Source of the DNA: an uncultured Veillonella sp.
GTDB lineage: Bacteria; Bacillota; Negativicutes; Veillonellales; Veillonellaceae
Reading direction: 5' to 3'
DNA: 14,025 nucleotides
Assembly (NCBI GenBank): GCA_900552715.1
Contig: USAV01000046.1
Span: 1 to 14,025, forward strand
In this document: one piece after another, positions 6,381 to 12,912 of the stretch
How positions within the stretch are numbered: position 1 is the first letter of the stretch
How the letters are laid out: every line of letters begins with the position of its first letter
The notes under the pieces: model-generated
The model's database searches: none
The model's input: the letters and a program-made list of their open reading frames with translations, nothing else
Told to the model about the DNA's origin: nothing
Translations under genes and position numbers: made by a program

Positions 6381-7578
6381 CTTTGTGCGCCTCCTTTACC
6401 GTAGCAGTAACATAGCCATCAGCAAGTGTAACTCGTATATCATCATTTGGATGTAATTGTGTAACAGACGTTATAGGTTTATCCTTATGTTCAACCTTTG
6501 CGAATCCCTTTACCATCATCTGTAATGGATTAAGAGACTCTAATTGTTGAGCTAACAATGCTAGACTATGTTTCTCTGTATTACATCGTTCTTTTGTGGC
6601 ATTGGTTAATGACTGTGAAAGCTCTTGTAAATGTGTTTTTTGTTTATGTAGAAATTGTAGAGCTGGAATGCCTAATCTACGATTAAAGAGCAATGTTAAA
6701 TCGGTACGTTTCTGTTGTAATGTATACCGTATAAACTCATGTAGATACTCTTCTTTTTCTGACAATTGATCTTGCAATGTCGTTATAGGAAGTACTGCCA
6801 TTTCTGCAGCATGACTAGGTGTTGCTCCACGAGCATCTGCTACATAATCACATAAGGTATAATCTGTTTCATGACCTACTGCTGAAATAATTGGCGTATT
6901 AGCATTATAAATCGCCTCTACAACAGTTCTATCATTGAAACACCATAAATCCTCCATAGATCCACCACCACGACCAACGATGATGACATCCACCTCGGGA
7001 TCAGCATCGGCAGCAGCAATACCTCTTGCAATAACAGGTCCTGCAGTATTGCCTTGGACAGGAACGGAGAATAATTTAAATTGCACTAGTGGGTTACGTC
7101 TCTCACTGACATGTAAAATATCATGTAATACAGCACCAGATTGAGATGTAACAATGCCTATGCAACTTGCCATGTACGGAAGACTTTGTTTGTGGCTGTC
7201 ATCAAAGTATCCTAGCGCCGTTAACTCTCGTTTTAACGCATCAAATTCGAGCTGTAATGGGCTTTTAGACCCTATTTGCATATCGGATACAATAAGATTT
7301 AAACGGCCCATTTTATTGTAAAAATTAACAGATGCTTTTACAGTCACTAATAAACCATTCTGAATGGCATTGGCAAGGCCCTTTTGCATAACAGTACTAG
7401 ACCACATGGTAACATCAATAGCAGATTCTTCGTCTTTTAACGAGAAATACATGTGACCACTACTATGGCGCTTTGCGTTAATAATAGTACCGCTTACATA
7501 GACATTCTTAAGTAGATATTCACGGTCTAAGGTGCGCTTTATAAGATTGTTTAATTGTGTAATGGTTAATACATTCAC
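6355..7578 (-). CDS. xseA: Exodeoxyribonuclease VII large subunit
   Basis: Catalytic subunit of exonuclease VII. It has 407 residues, within the family range. An N-terminal OB fold (about 5-100) precedes the nuclease domain with GIVTSQSGAV (141-150), VGRGGGSMEDLW (201-212), GHETDYT (235-241) and ADARGATPSHAAE (247-259). A long helical coiled-coil stretch (about 265-360), where XseB docks, and a short C-terminal beta segment follow. Translation starts at GTG, 2 bp after the stop of the preceding TsaD-like gene, with AGAGGG as ribosome binding site. The family N-terminus (LTITQLNNLIK) begins immediately, so no longer start is needed. Confidence 0.96.
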   Translation of the reverse strand: MNVLTITQLNNLIKRTLDREYLLKNVYVSGTIINAKRHSSGHMYFSLKDEESAIDVTMWSSTVMQKGLANAIQNGLLVTVKASVNFYNKMGRLNLIVSDMQIGSKSPLQLEFDALKRELTALGYFDDSHKQSLPYMASCIGIVTSQSGAVLHDILHVSERRNPLVQFKLFSVPVQGNTAGPVIARGIAAADADPEVDVIIVGRGGGSMEDLWCFNDRTVVEAIYNANTPIISAVGHETDYTLCDYVADARGATPSHAAEMAVLPITTLQDQLSEKEEYLHEFIRYTLQQKRTDLTLLFNRRLGIPALQFLHKQKTHLQELSQSLTNATKERCNTEKHSLALLAQQLESLNPLQMMVKGFAKVEHKDKPITSVTQLHPNDDIRVTLADGYVTATVKEAHKDGRITKKL

Positions 7579-7580
7579 GA

Positions 7581-8534
7581 TTACCCTCTAGTTTCTTGTA
7601 AAAAAGCAGCGCCAAAAGCATTGCCAGTGGCATTATCAACAGAAAATTGTGGCTGTGCTACATGTAATGTAAGATGATTACGTCTACAATAATGCTCCAT
7701 ACGATGACGAAGTAAGCTATTGCTCATTACACCACCAACGGCAATCAATGTTCGAACAGGTTTATTTTGTAAATGATAGGTAATCATTTTTTCTAATGCA
7801 TTTCCTATGGATGTGAACACAGCTCTCGCCAAATTAGACTTTTCTATAGCATTCATAGAATCACTTATACATCGCATAGCCGCACTACATGGGCCAGCAA
7901 AGCTAATCCAACCATCTTTTACAGAAGATGGTAACGGATCATATTCTGTAGTTTGTAATGCTAATGCTTCTAGATGTTTCCCTGCAGGAAATGGCAAGCC
8001 AATAGCAACACCGATACGATCTACATATTGTCCACCTTGTAAATCCTTAGAGCCCCCGATAATATGAGAATCAAATATGCCTTCACCTTTATAATGACAA
8101 TACACGAGCTCCGTAGTACCCCCTGATAAATGAAGTGCTAAGAATGGTTCACTGGGAATTGTTTTTAATTCTCGTAGTGCTGCTAAAATATGATTTTCTT
8201 GATGTGCGAAAACGTGTAGCGGTACATTCATCAAATGATTAAGAGACTGCCCGTATCCTAGCCCAACCATGAAGGCTGGCATATAGGAATTTTCCTCACG
8301 TCTAGGAAAACCGCTAACACCAATGCCACTGATTGGAAGTTGTGGCAATTCAGATATCAACTTAGGCAATGCCTTTGTATGTTGAAAGACCATATTTGAT
8401 TGTTGTAGTCCTCGCTCACCTTGTTTGACCTCTAAGATTTTACGAGCTTCACCAACTATGTGAAAGTCGCTATCTATAATGGCACAACTTGTAGTGTAGC
8501 AACTAGTATCAATGCCTAAGTAATATCGTTTCAT
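7581..8534 (-). CDS. Kae1/TsaD-like paralogue (M22-type ASKHA protein)
   Basis: A 317-residue actin-like ATPase-fold protein related to TsaD, often annotated O-sialoglycoprotein endopeptidase or Kae1-like. Visible: N-terminal GIDTSCYTTS (7-16), HQENH (111-115) matching the HxxxH metal site of TsaD, phosphate-loop-like LSGGTTEL (137-144), YVDRIG (170-175), SFAGPCSAA (211-219), GGVMSN (267-272) and SVDNATGNA (298-306). The TsaD hallmark SCD(E/D)T near the N-terminus is replaced by SCYTT, and the protein is shorter than TsaD (about 340). So it is likely the second, poorly understood Firmicutes-type paralogue, not the t6A enzyme itself. Its ATG overlaps the nusB stop by one base (TAATG), and xseA follows after 2 bp. 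Its function is unknown to me. Confidence 0.8.
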   Translation of the reverse strand: MKRYYLGIDTSCYTTSCAIIDSDFHIVGEARKILEVKQGERGLQQSNMVFQHTKALPKLISELPQLPISGIGVSGFPRREENSYMPAFMVGLGYGQSLNHLMNVPLHVFAHQENHILAALRELKTIPSEPFLALHLSGGTTELVYCHYKGEGIFDSHIIGGSKDLQGGQYVDRIGVAIGLPFPAGKHLEALALQTTEYDPLPSSVKDGWISFAGPCSAAMRCISDSMNAIEKSNLARAVFTSIGNALEKMITYHLQNKPVRTLIAVGGVMSNSLLRHRMEHYCRRNHLTLHVAQPQFSVDNATGNAFGAAFLQETRG

Positions 8535-8938
8535 TATTTGCTCTTATTATATGCATCTAAAATTGCGTTAATTAATTTATAGGAAGAATCAGAACCAAAA
8601 TCCTTAGCCAATTGAATAGCTTCGTTGATAGCTATAGATGGTTCCAAAGGGTCAGCTTCATTTGTCATTTCCCATAGGGCAATACGTAAAATAGCGCGAT
8701 CAACTTTATCTAAATTTTCAACTTTACGTGATTTACAGAATGGTTGTAATGTGGCATCGATTGTTTCGGAAGCGGATAATACACCATTTATAATGCTATT
8801 AGCGTAGGCCTTATCCATCGATTTATGCATGTGCCCTTCTGGAAACTGCACATCATTTTGATCGGTATGAAATTCATTAGCATATAACATTTGAAATGCG
8901 TATTGACGTGCTTCACGTCGATTTCGCTTAATTACCAT
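8534..8938 (-). CDS. nusB: Transcription antitermination factor NusB
   Basis: NusB binds boxA RNA with NusE (ribosomal protein S10) and prevents premature termination, chiefly on rRNA operons. The all-helical protein has 134 residues from the chosen start and shows the typical N-terminal RREARQYAFQMLYA, then the C-terminal family block VDRAILRIALWEM, SIAINEAIQLAKDFGSDSSYKLINAILD. The frame stays open 15 codons further upstream, but ATG at 8938 is preferred: AAAGGAGCC lies nine bases upstream, and NusB proteins normally begin just before the RRxxRE segment. It overlaps the end of the preceding Asp23 gene by 11 bp. The link to the asp23 genes is conserved in Firmicutes. Confidence 0.94.
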   Translation of the reverse strand: MVIKRNRREARQYAFQMLYANEFHTDQNDVQFPEGHMHKSMDKAYANSIINGVLSASETIDATLQPFCKSRKVENLDKVDRAILRIALWEMTNEADPLEPSIAINEAIQLAKDFGSDSSYKLINAILDAYNKSK

Positions 8939-9323
8939 GTAGAGTTGGCTCCTTTTCTTTAACAATACCTTCAATATGAACATCTACCTTAACATGGTCA
9001 AGATCAAGCATATTTTTTAAGGTTTGTTTGATTTCTAACTGCAATTGTTTGGATAACTCAATTAGATTGTACCCATACAATGCTTTAATATAAATATTGA
9101 TTTCAATAAAGCCTTTACGATGTTTAACATTGATACCTGGTAAACTACGTTGACCAAAGGCATGTGTAATTCCCTCTACTAATTCATCGTAAAAGCGAGG
9201 GCTTAAAGAATGAATACCTGGAATCGTAGCCAATGTTTTTGTTGCTACATCAATGATGACAGAGTCTGCAATATCTATGGTATCCATATCTAATCCGTAG
9301 TTTAATTGATTGTCTGAACTCAT
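8928..9323 (-). CDS. Asp23/Gls24 family envelope stress protein (second copy)
   Basis: Asp23 (alkaline shock protein 23, DUF322) proteins are small alpha/beta proteins tied to cell-envelope stress in Gram-positive bacteria; several are held at the membrane by partner proteins. This 131-residue copy shows the family start IADSVIIDVATKTLATIPGI, the central VKHRKGFIEINIYIKALYGYNLIELS and a C-terminal VKVDVHIEGIV. No signal peptide or membrane segment is visible. The ATG follows AGGAGGG, which overlaps the stop of the first Asp23 gene 12 bp upstream; nusB overlaps its end. It is clearly diverged from its neighbour, so they are unlikely to be redundant, but separate roles cannot be read from sequence. 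Confidence 0.9.
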   Translation of the reverse strand: MSSDNQLNYGLDMDTIDIADSVIIDVATKTLATIPGIHSLSPRFYDELVEGITHAFGQRSLPGINVKHRKGFIEINIYIKALYGYNLIELSKQLQLEIKQTLKNMLDLDHVKVDVHIEGIVKEKEPTLHGN

Positions 9324-9335
9324 ATAGATACCCTC

Positions 9336-9716
9336 CTAAGGCTGTGATGGTGTTACTAAATCATCAAATACAATGTCTTGTACCACTACATCAATGGTTT
9401 GTACTTCAATTTCTGTATAAGAAACTAAAGCTGTTTTTATACGTTCTTGTAAACGTAAGGCCACATCAGGAATACGATATCCATATTGAATACACACATA
9501 TAATGTAACGGAAATAGCACCTTCATCATTAAATGATATTTTTACACCTTCATGATCAGATTTACGTCTAAAGAAGGTATTAACACCATCATTAAAGGTG
9601 GAGCTCATATGATGTATACCTTTTGTTTCAAGTGCTGCCATGGTGACAATCGTAGCATATACATCTTCACTAATCTTAATTTTACCCGACTCTAGTTCAG
9701 TATTTTTCTTGGTCAT
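9336..9716 (-). CDS. Asp23/Gls24 family envelope stress protein (first copy)
   Basis: First of two adjacent Asp23-type proteins, about 126 residues from the chosen start MTKKNTELESGKIKISEDV. The family pattern is clear: ISEDVYATIVTMAALETKGI near the N-terminus, VKISFNDEGAISVTLYVCIQYGYRIPDVA in the middle and QTIDVVVQDIVFDD at the end. No membrane segment is present. An in-frame ATG at 9740 is rejected because it lies in the stem of a terminator; the ATG at 9716 has GAGG upstream and starts where relatives start. It is the first gene after the efp terminator and may head the long asp23-nusB-xse operon. Asp23 genes next to efp and nusB are common in Firmicutes. Confidence 0.88.
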   Translation of the reverse strand: MTKKNTELESGKIKISEDVYATIVTMAALETKGIHHMSSTFNDGVNTFFRRKSDHEGVKISFNDEGAISVTLYVCIQYGYRIPDVALRLQERIKTALVSYTEIEVQTIDVVVQDIVFDDLVTPSQP

Positions 9717-9729
9717 ACTGGCCTCTTTC

Positions 9730-9777
9730 AAAAAAAGCACTTGTCCCTATATATAATTACATAGACGACAAGTGCTT
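9730..9777 (-). terminator. Terminator or attenuator between efp and asp23
   Basis: A perfect 11-bp inverted repeat, AAGCACTTGTC (9735-9745) with GACAAGTGCTT (9767-9777), encloses a 21-nt loop. On the minus strand the stem runs straight into seven T (9730-9736), the form of a Rho-independent terminator. It ends the peptidase-efp transcript, yet the T tract ends only 13 nt before the asp23 ATG, so it may also act as an attenuator for the downstream operon. No convincing promoter was found between this hairpin and asp23. Confidence 0.85.
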
Positions 9778-9799
9778 ACAGTGCAAATGTTAGGATATA

Positions 9800-9834
9800 T
9801 GGGGAATAAGATTCCATGAAAAGATCTTGCCCCA
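9800..9834. repeat. Interrupted stem-loop in the efp-asp23 gap
   Basis: On the plus strand TGGGG-aat-AAGAT (9800-9812) can pair with ATCTT-g-CCCCA (9824-9834), leaving an 11-nt loop and a small asymmetric internal bulge. It begins 17 bp after the efp stop and has no T tract on the minus strand, so it is not a second terminator. It could be a processing or leader structure, or chance. Confidence 0.4.
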
Positions 9835-9851
9835 ATACATATCAATACGTA

Positions 9852-10409
9852 TTAGGCACGTTCGATGTATTGACCTGTACGAGTATCAATACGAAGTACA
9901 TCATCTACTTCAATGAAGAGAGGTACTTTTACAGTGTAGCCTGTTTCCAATACAGCTGGTTTGTTACCACCAGTAGCAGTATCGCCACGGATACCAGGAT
10001 CTGTTTCAACTACGCGAAGTTCAACAGCTACAGGTAAATCGATACCGATAACGATACCTTGGAAGAACATGATGGATACTTCCATATTTTCAAGAAGGAA
10101 GTTTTTAGCATCACCTAATTGTTCAAGGTTAAGTTCAACTTGATCATATGTTTCGTTATCCATGAATGTGTAAGAGCCATCAGACTCGTACAAATATTGC
10201 ATACGACGACGATCAACATGTGCTTTAGGCACTTTTTCACCTGCATTGAAAGTACGCTCTACTACAGAACCAGTTTGCAAATTTTTCATTTTAGTACGTA
10301 CGAATGCAGCACCTTTACCTGGTTTAACGTGTTGGAAATCAACTACTTGCCATACATTACCGTCGATTTCAACGGTTACACCTGGACGAAAATCATTACT
10401 GGAAATCAT
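9852..10409 (-). CDS. efp: Translation elongation factor P
   Basis: EF-P binds between the P and E sites of the ribosome and relieves stalling at polyproline stretches. At 185 residues it has the standard three beta-barrel domains: an N-terminal KOW-like domain with the conserved loop HVKPGKGAAF, then two OB-like domains ending in TGQYIERA. The loop-tip Lys is residue 32, where B. subtilis and other Firmicutes carry a post-translational modification; the modifying enzyme is not in this window. The ATG has AAGGAG nine bases upstream, overlapping the stop of the Xaa-Pro peptidase gene, 15 bp away. A hairpin terminator lies downstream at 9730-9777. Confidence 0.97.
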   Translation of the reverse strand: MISSNDFRPGVTVEIDGNVWQVVDFQHVKPGKGAAFVRTKMKNLQTGSVVERTFNAGEKVPKAHVDRRRMQYLYESDGSYTFMDNETYDQVELNLEQLGDAKNFLLENMEVSIMFFQGIVIGIDLPVAVELRVVETDPGIRGDTATGGNKPAVLETGYTVKVPLFIEVDDVLRIDTRTGQYIERA

Positions 10410-10424
10410 CTAACTCTTCTCCTT

Positions 10425-11498
10425 CTAAATACCTATTTCAATTAACTCTTTTGGACTATGTGTCAACACCTCATAGCCGTCAGATTTGACGATGACACTA
10501 TCCTCTATTCTCAATCCGATAGTACCTGTAATATAAATGCCAGGTTCTACCGTAATGATCATATTTTCTGTAAATACCGTATCGGATTTAGTATTGGCCA
10601 CTGGTTCTTCGTGAATCTCAAGACCTACGCCATGACCAGTACCATGATTAAATTCCTTGGTATATCCATGTTCTTTAATATAATCACGACATACTGCATC
10701 AAGTTCTTTGCCAGTTATACCTGATCGAACTGCGGCTACGCCACGTTTTTGTGCTTCTAAAACTATACTATATAACTTCTTTTGTAATTTAGAGGCAGGC
10801 CCCATTACAATAGTTCTAGTCATATCGGAATGATAACCCTTATATACGGCACCAAAGTCAAAGGTAACAAAATCACCTGCTTCGATGACCTTATCACTAG
10901 CTACACCATGAGGCATACTAGACCGATTACCAGAAGCTACAATAGTTGCAAAGGAAGGTTCCTCAGAACCACGTTTTAACATTTCTGATTCTAATATGAT
11001 ACGTGCTTCGTTTTCAGTCATTCCTACCTTTAGTTGTGGTAGCAATGCGGCGAAAGCTTCATCACCAATGTTAGCTGCTTTACGCAATAATTCCAATTCA
11101 TCTTCACGCTTAACTGCTCGTAGTTTAGCAAAATTGATAGACGTAAAATTAAAGCGTTCATCTAATGTATCACATAAGGTTTCGTATGTATCAACAGGCA
11201 TTTGTTTGCCCTCAATACCAAATAAACCTTCGTGAATATGATGTTCATTGAATATGTCTACAAGAGTATCCATAACAGAGGATTCATATTGAATGACTGT
11301 ATACCCTTCACATTGTTTTGTAGCTTGCTCAGTATATCTGAAATCGGTAATCATAAAGGCTTTATCTTGAGTAATGATAGCAAACCCTGTTGTACCAGTA
11401 AAACCAGCAAAATAATGTAAATTTATAGGGCTCATCAAAATGACGCCTGTTAATTCTTGCTCTTTAATATACTGTTGTAGCAGATTTAATCCATTCAT
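10425..11498 (-). CDS. Xaa-Pro peptidase (M24 family)
   Basis: Metallopeptidase of the pita-bread fold that cleaves peptide bonds next to proline, in the cytosol. The chosen start gives 357 residues. An N-terminal creatinase-like domain (about 1-125, with SPINLHYFAGFTGTTGFAII) precedes the catalytic domain. Dinuclear metal ligands are visible: the two Asp in TFDFGAVYKGYHSDMTRTIV, the His in NHGTGHGVGLEIHEEP, and Glu in TVEPGIYI and RIEDSVIV. An ATG at 11504 is possible, but the ribosome binding site AGGAG lies one base from it and seven bases from the ATG at 11498, so the latter is preferred. It precedes efp, the arrangement common in Firmicutes. Aminopeptidase P and prolidase (PepQ) activities cannot be separated by eye. 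Confidence 0.93.
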   Translation of the reverse strand: MNGLNLLQQYIKEQELTGVILMSPINLHYFAGFTGTTGFAIITQDKAFMITDFRYTEQATKQCEGYTVIQYESSVMDTLVDIFNEHHIHEGLFGIEGKQMPVDTYETLCDTLDERFNFTSINFAKLRAVKREDELELLRKAANIGDEAFAALLPQLKVGMTENEARIILESEMLKRGSEEPSFATIVASGNRSSMPHGVASDKVIEAGDFVTFDFGAVYKGYHSDMTRTIVMGPASKLQKKLYSIVLEAQKRGVAAVRSGITGKELDAVCRDYIKEHGYTKEFNHGTGHGVGLEIHEEPVANTKSDTVFTENMIITVEPGIYITGTIGLRIEDSVIVKSDGYEVLTHSPKELIEIGI

Positions 11499-11529
11499 AA
11501 TCATGCTCCTAGTCTATAAAGTACAATTA

Positions 11530-11558
11530 ATCTTACCATAAAATACCTATATTGAATA
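11530..11558 (-). promoter_or_regulatory. Promoter candidate for the peptidase-efp operon
   Basis: In the 70-bp gap before the peptidase, the minus strand shows TATTCA (11553-11558), a 17-bp spacer ending in TGG, and TAAGAT (11530-11535). The TG one base before the hexamer makes an extended -10, which may offset the weak -35. Transcription would start near 11523, about 25 nt upstream of the ATG at 11498. No terminator is obvious after the preceding rsuA gene, so read-through is also possible. Confidence 0.45.
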
Positions 11559-11568
11559 GAATTTTATG

Positions 11569-12267
11569 CTATTTTTTGAAAGCCTCTATATCATCTGAGG
11601 ATAAGTCCTGTACAGAACCAACCTCTTCAATACCGGTTAAATCTATATGACCTATAGTTAAACGCTTTAAATAGGTAACAGTTCCACCAGCAGCGCCAAT
11701 CATACGTTTTACTTGATGATATTTACCTTCTTCAATTGTGATATGTACAGATTTGGGAGATAAAATATCAATTAAAGCGGGCTTACAATGGGTTCCATCG
11801 CCTAGGACGATACCTTCCTTAATACGTTGAATGCCTTCTTCGGTTAACTCACCTTCGAATTCTACGTAATATACCTTTGATACGTGCTTATTGCCATTAA
11901 TAATAGAATGTCCCCAAACACCATCATTGGTAAGTAAAAGTAGACCTTCTGTATCTTTATCTAATCTTCCCACAGGGACCACGCCCATTTTTATATATTC
12001 AGGGGGCAATAAATCCATTACGACAGGATGACTTGCATCCTCTACAGCAGTAACATAGCCTTTAGGCTTATGAAATTTAACATAGTAATGTTGTTTGGTA
12101 TTAACAATTTGACCATCAACTGCAATGACATCAGACTCAATATCTACATGAATATCTTTTTTTCTTGCTACTTCACCATTAATGGTAACTCTCTGATCCT
12201 TTATGAGTTGATGGACCTCTTTTCGACTACCGTAGGCTTTATTAGCTAATAATTTATCGAGTCGCAT
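11569..12267 (-). CDS. rsuA: 16S rRNA pseudouridine synthase, RsuA family
   Basis: RsuA-type enzymes make pseudouridine at position 516 of 16S rRNA (E. coli numbering). The 232 residues start with an S4 RNA-binding domain (about 1-55, RLDKLLANKAYGSRKEVHQL), then the synthase domain with the catalytic motif GRLDKDTEGLLLLTNDG (100-116; nucleophile Asp103) and the C-terminal EEGKYHQVKRMIGAAGG. Its ATG overlaps the stop of the phosphatase gene by one base (TAATG) with AAGGAC eight bases upstream. It is grouped with two corrinoid genes for no obvious functional reason. RluE or RluF-type specificity would also fit the motif, but size and S4 domain favour RsuA. Confidence 0.9.
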   Translation of the reverse strand: MRLDKLLANKAYGSRKEVHQLIKDQRVTINGEVARKKDIHVDIESDVIAVDGQIVNTKQHYYVKFHKPKGYVTAVEDASHPVVMDLLPPEYIKMGVVPVGRLDKDTEGLLLLTNDGVWGHSIINGNKHVSKVYYVEFEGELTEEGIQRIKEGIVLGDGTHCKPALIDILSPKSVHITIEEGKYHQVKRMIGAAGGTVTYLKRLTIGHIDLTGIEEVGSVQDLSSDDIEAFKK

Positions 12268-12905
12268 TATACATGTCCTTGTAGTAACTCAACATGGGCC
12301 GTATCATTGAGCAAATTCAAAATATTATGATCATATTCGCCCATACCATTATAGAAAATACGGTTAATAGCCGTATTACCTTGGCTAAAATTCCAACAAT
12401 GACTAATTGAAATATCTAATAATTTACATAATAATGTTCGAATAGTTCCGCCGTGACATGCAATTAAAAGTGTTTCCTCTTCATCATTTTTGTTGAGAAA
12501 TTCTTCAAGACCTGCCCATGCTCGATCTTGTAAATCTTTAAAGCTTTCTCCGTTTGGAACTTTTACAAGATGAGGTCTCAAATACATCTCATCAATTAGG
12601 CCCGGCCAGCGTGCTTCAATATCTGAGAATAGCATAGCTTCCCAGTCACCAAAATTAAGCTCTCGCAATCGTTTATCTACTGTAATAGGTGTAGTGCGGT
12701 TGCCTCGAATAGTTTCGGCTGTAACTAAAGCACGACTTAAATCACTCGATAATATACGGTCAAAGGTTATATCTTTAAGAGCTTCACCACAGGCCTTAGC
12801 TTGATTTAAACCATTTTCATTTAGAGGAACATCTGTAATGCCTTGATATTTCCCCATTTTATTCCAATCAGTTTCGCCATGGCGCACAATATATAATGTC
12901 TTCAT
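12267..12905 (-). CDS. cobC: Histidine phosphatase, probable alpha-ribazole phosphatase
   Basis: Histidine phosphatase superfamily member, 212 residues. Catalytic features are visible: RHGE at 8-11 with His9 as the phosphohistidine residue, SSDLSRALVTAET with Arg58, RELNFGDWE with the Glu acid, and ACHGGTIRTLL with His151. Such proteins cover phosphoglycerate mutase-like and CobC-type phosphatases. The gene directly follows a cobD-type decarboxylase, 7 bp away, which favours CobC: removal of the phosphate from alpha-ribazole 5'-phosphate (or from the cobamide phosphate) at the end of nucleotide-loop assembly. The ATG has TAGGAAG upstream. Substrate assignment rests on context, not on sequence. 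Confidence 0.78.
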   Translation of the reverse strand: MKTLYIVRHGETDWNKMGKYQGITDVPLNENGLNQAKACGEALKDITFDRILSSDLSRALVTAETIRGNRTTPITVDKRLRELNFGDWEAMLFSDIEARWPGLIDEMYLRPHLVKVPNGESFKDLQDRAWAGLEEFLNKNDEEETLLIACHGGTIRTLLCKLLDISISHCWNFSQGNTAINRIFYNGMGEYDHNILNLLNDTAHVELLQGHV

Positions 12906-12912
12906 AATCTTC

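Noticed and set aside
7807..8067. 86-codon plus-strand open frame opposite the TsaD-like gene
   Set aside because: Antisense shadow of a conserved gene; its protein shows no family features.
8939..8983. 15-residue N-terminal extension of NusB
   Set aside because: It overlaps the Asp23 gene deeply, and the clear AAAGGAGCC site nine bases before 8938 marks the internal Met as the start.
9717..9740. Upstream ATG extending the first Asp23 protein by 8 residues
   Set aside because: The ATG would lie within the 3' stem of the terminator hairpin, with no ribosome binding site; the ATG at 9716 has GAGG upstream and matches the family start.
10119..10445. 108-codon plus-strand open frame opposite efp
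   Set aside because: It lies antisense to the strongly supported efp gene, has no recognisable motif, is Cys/Phe/Thr-rich in the way shadow frames are, and lacks a ribosome binding site.
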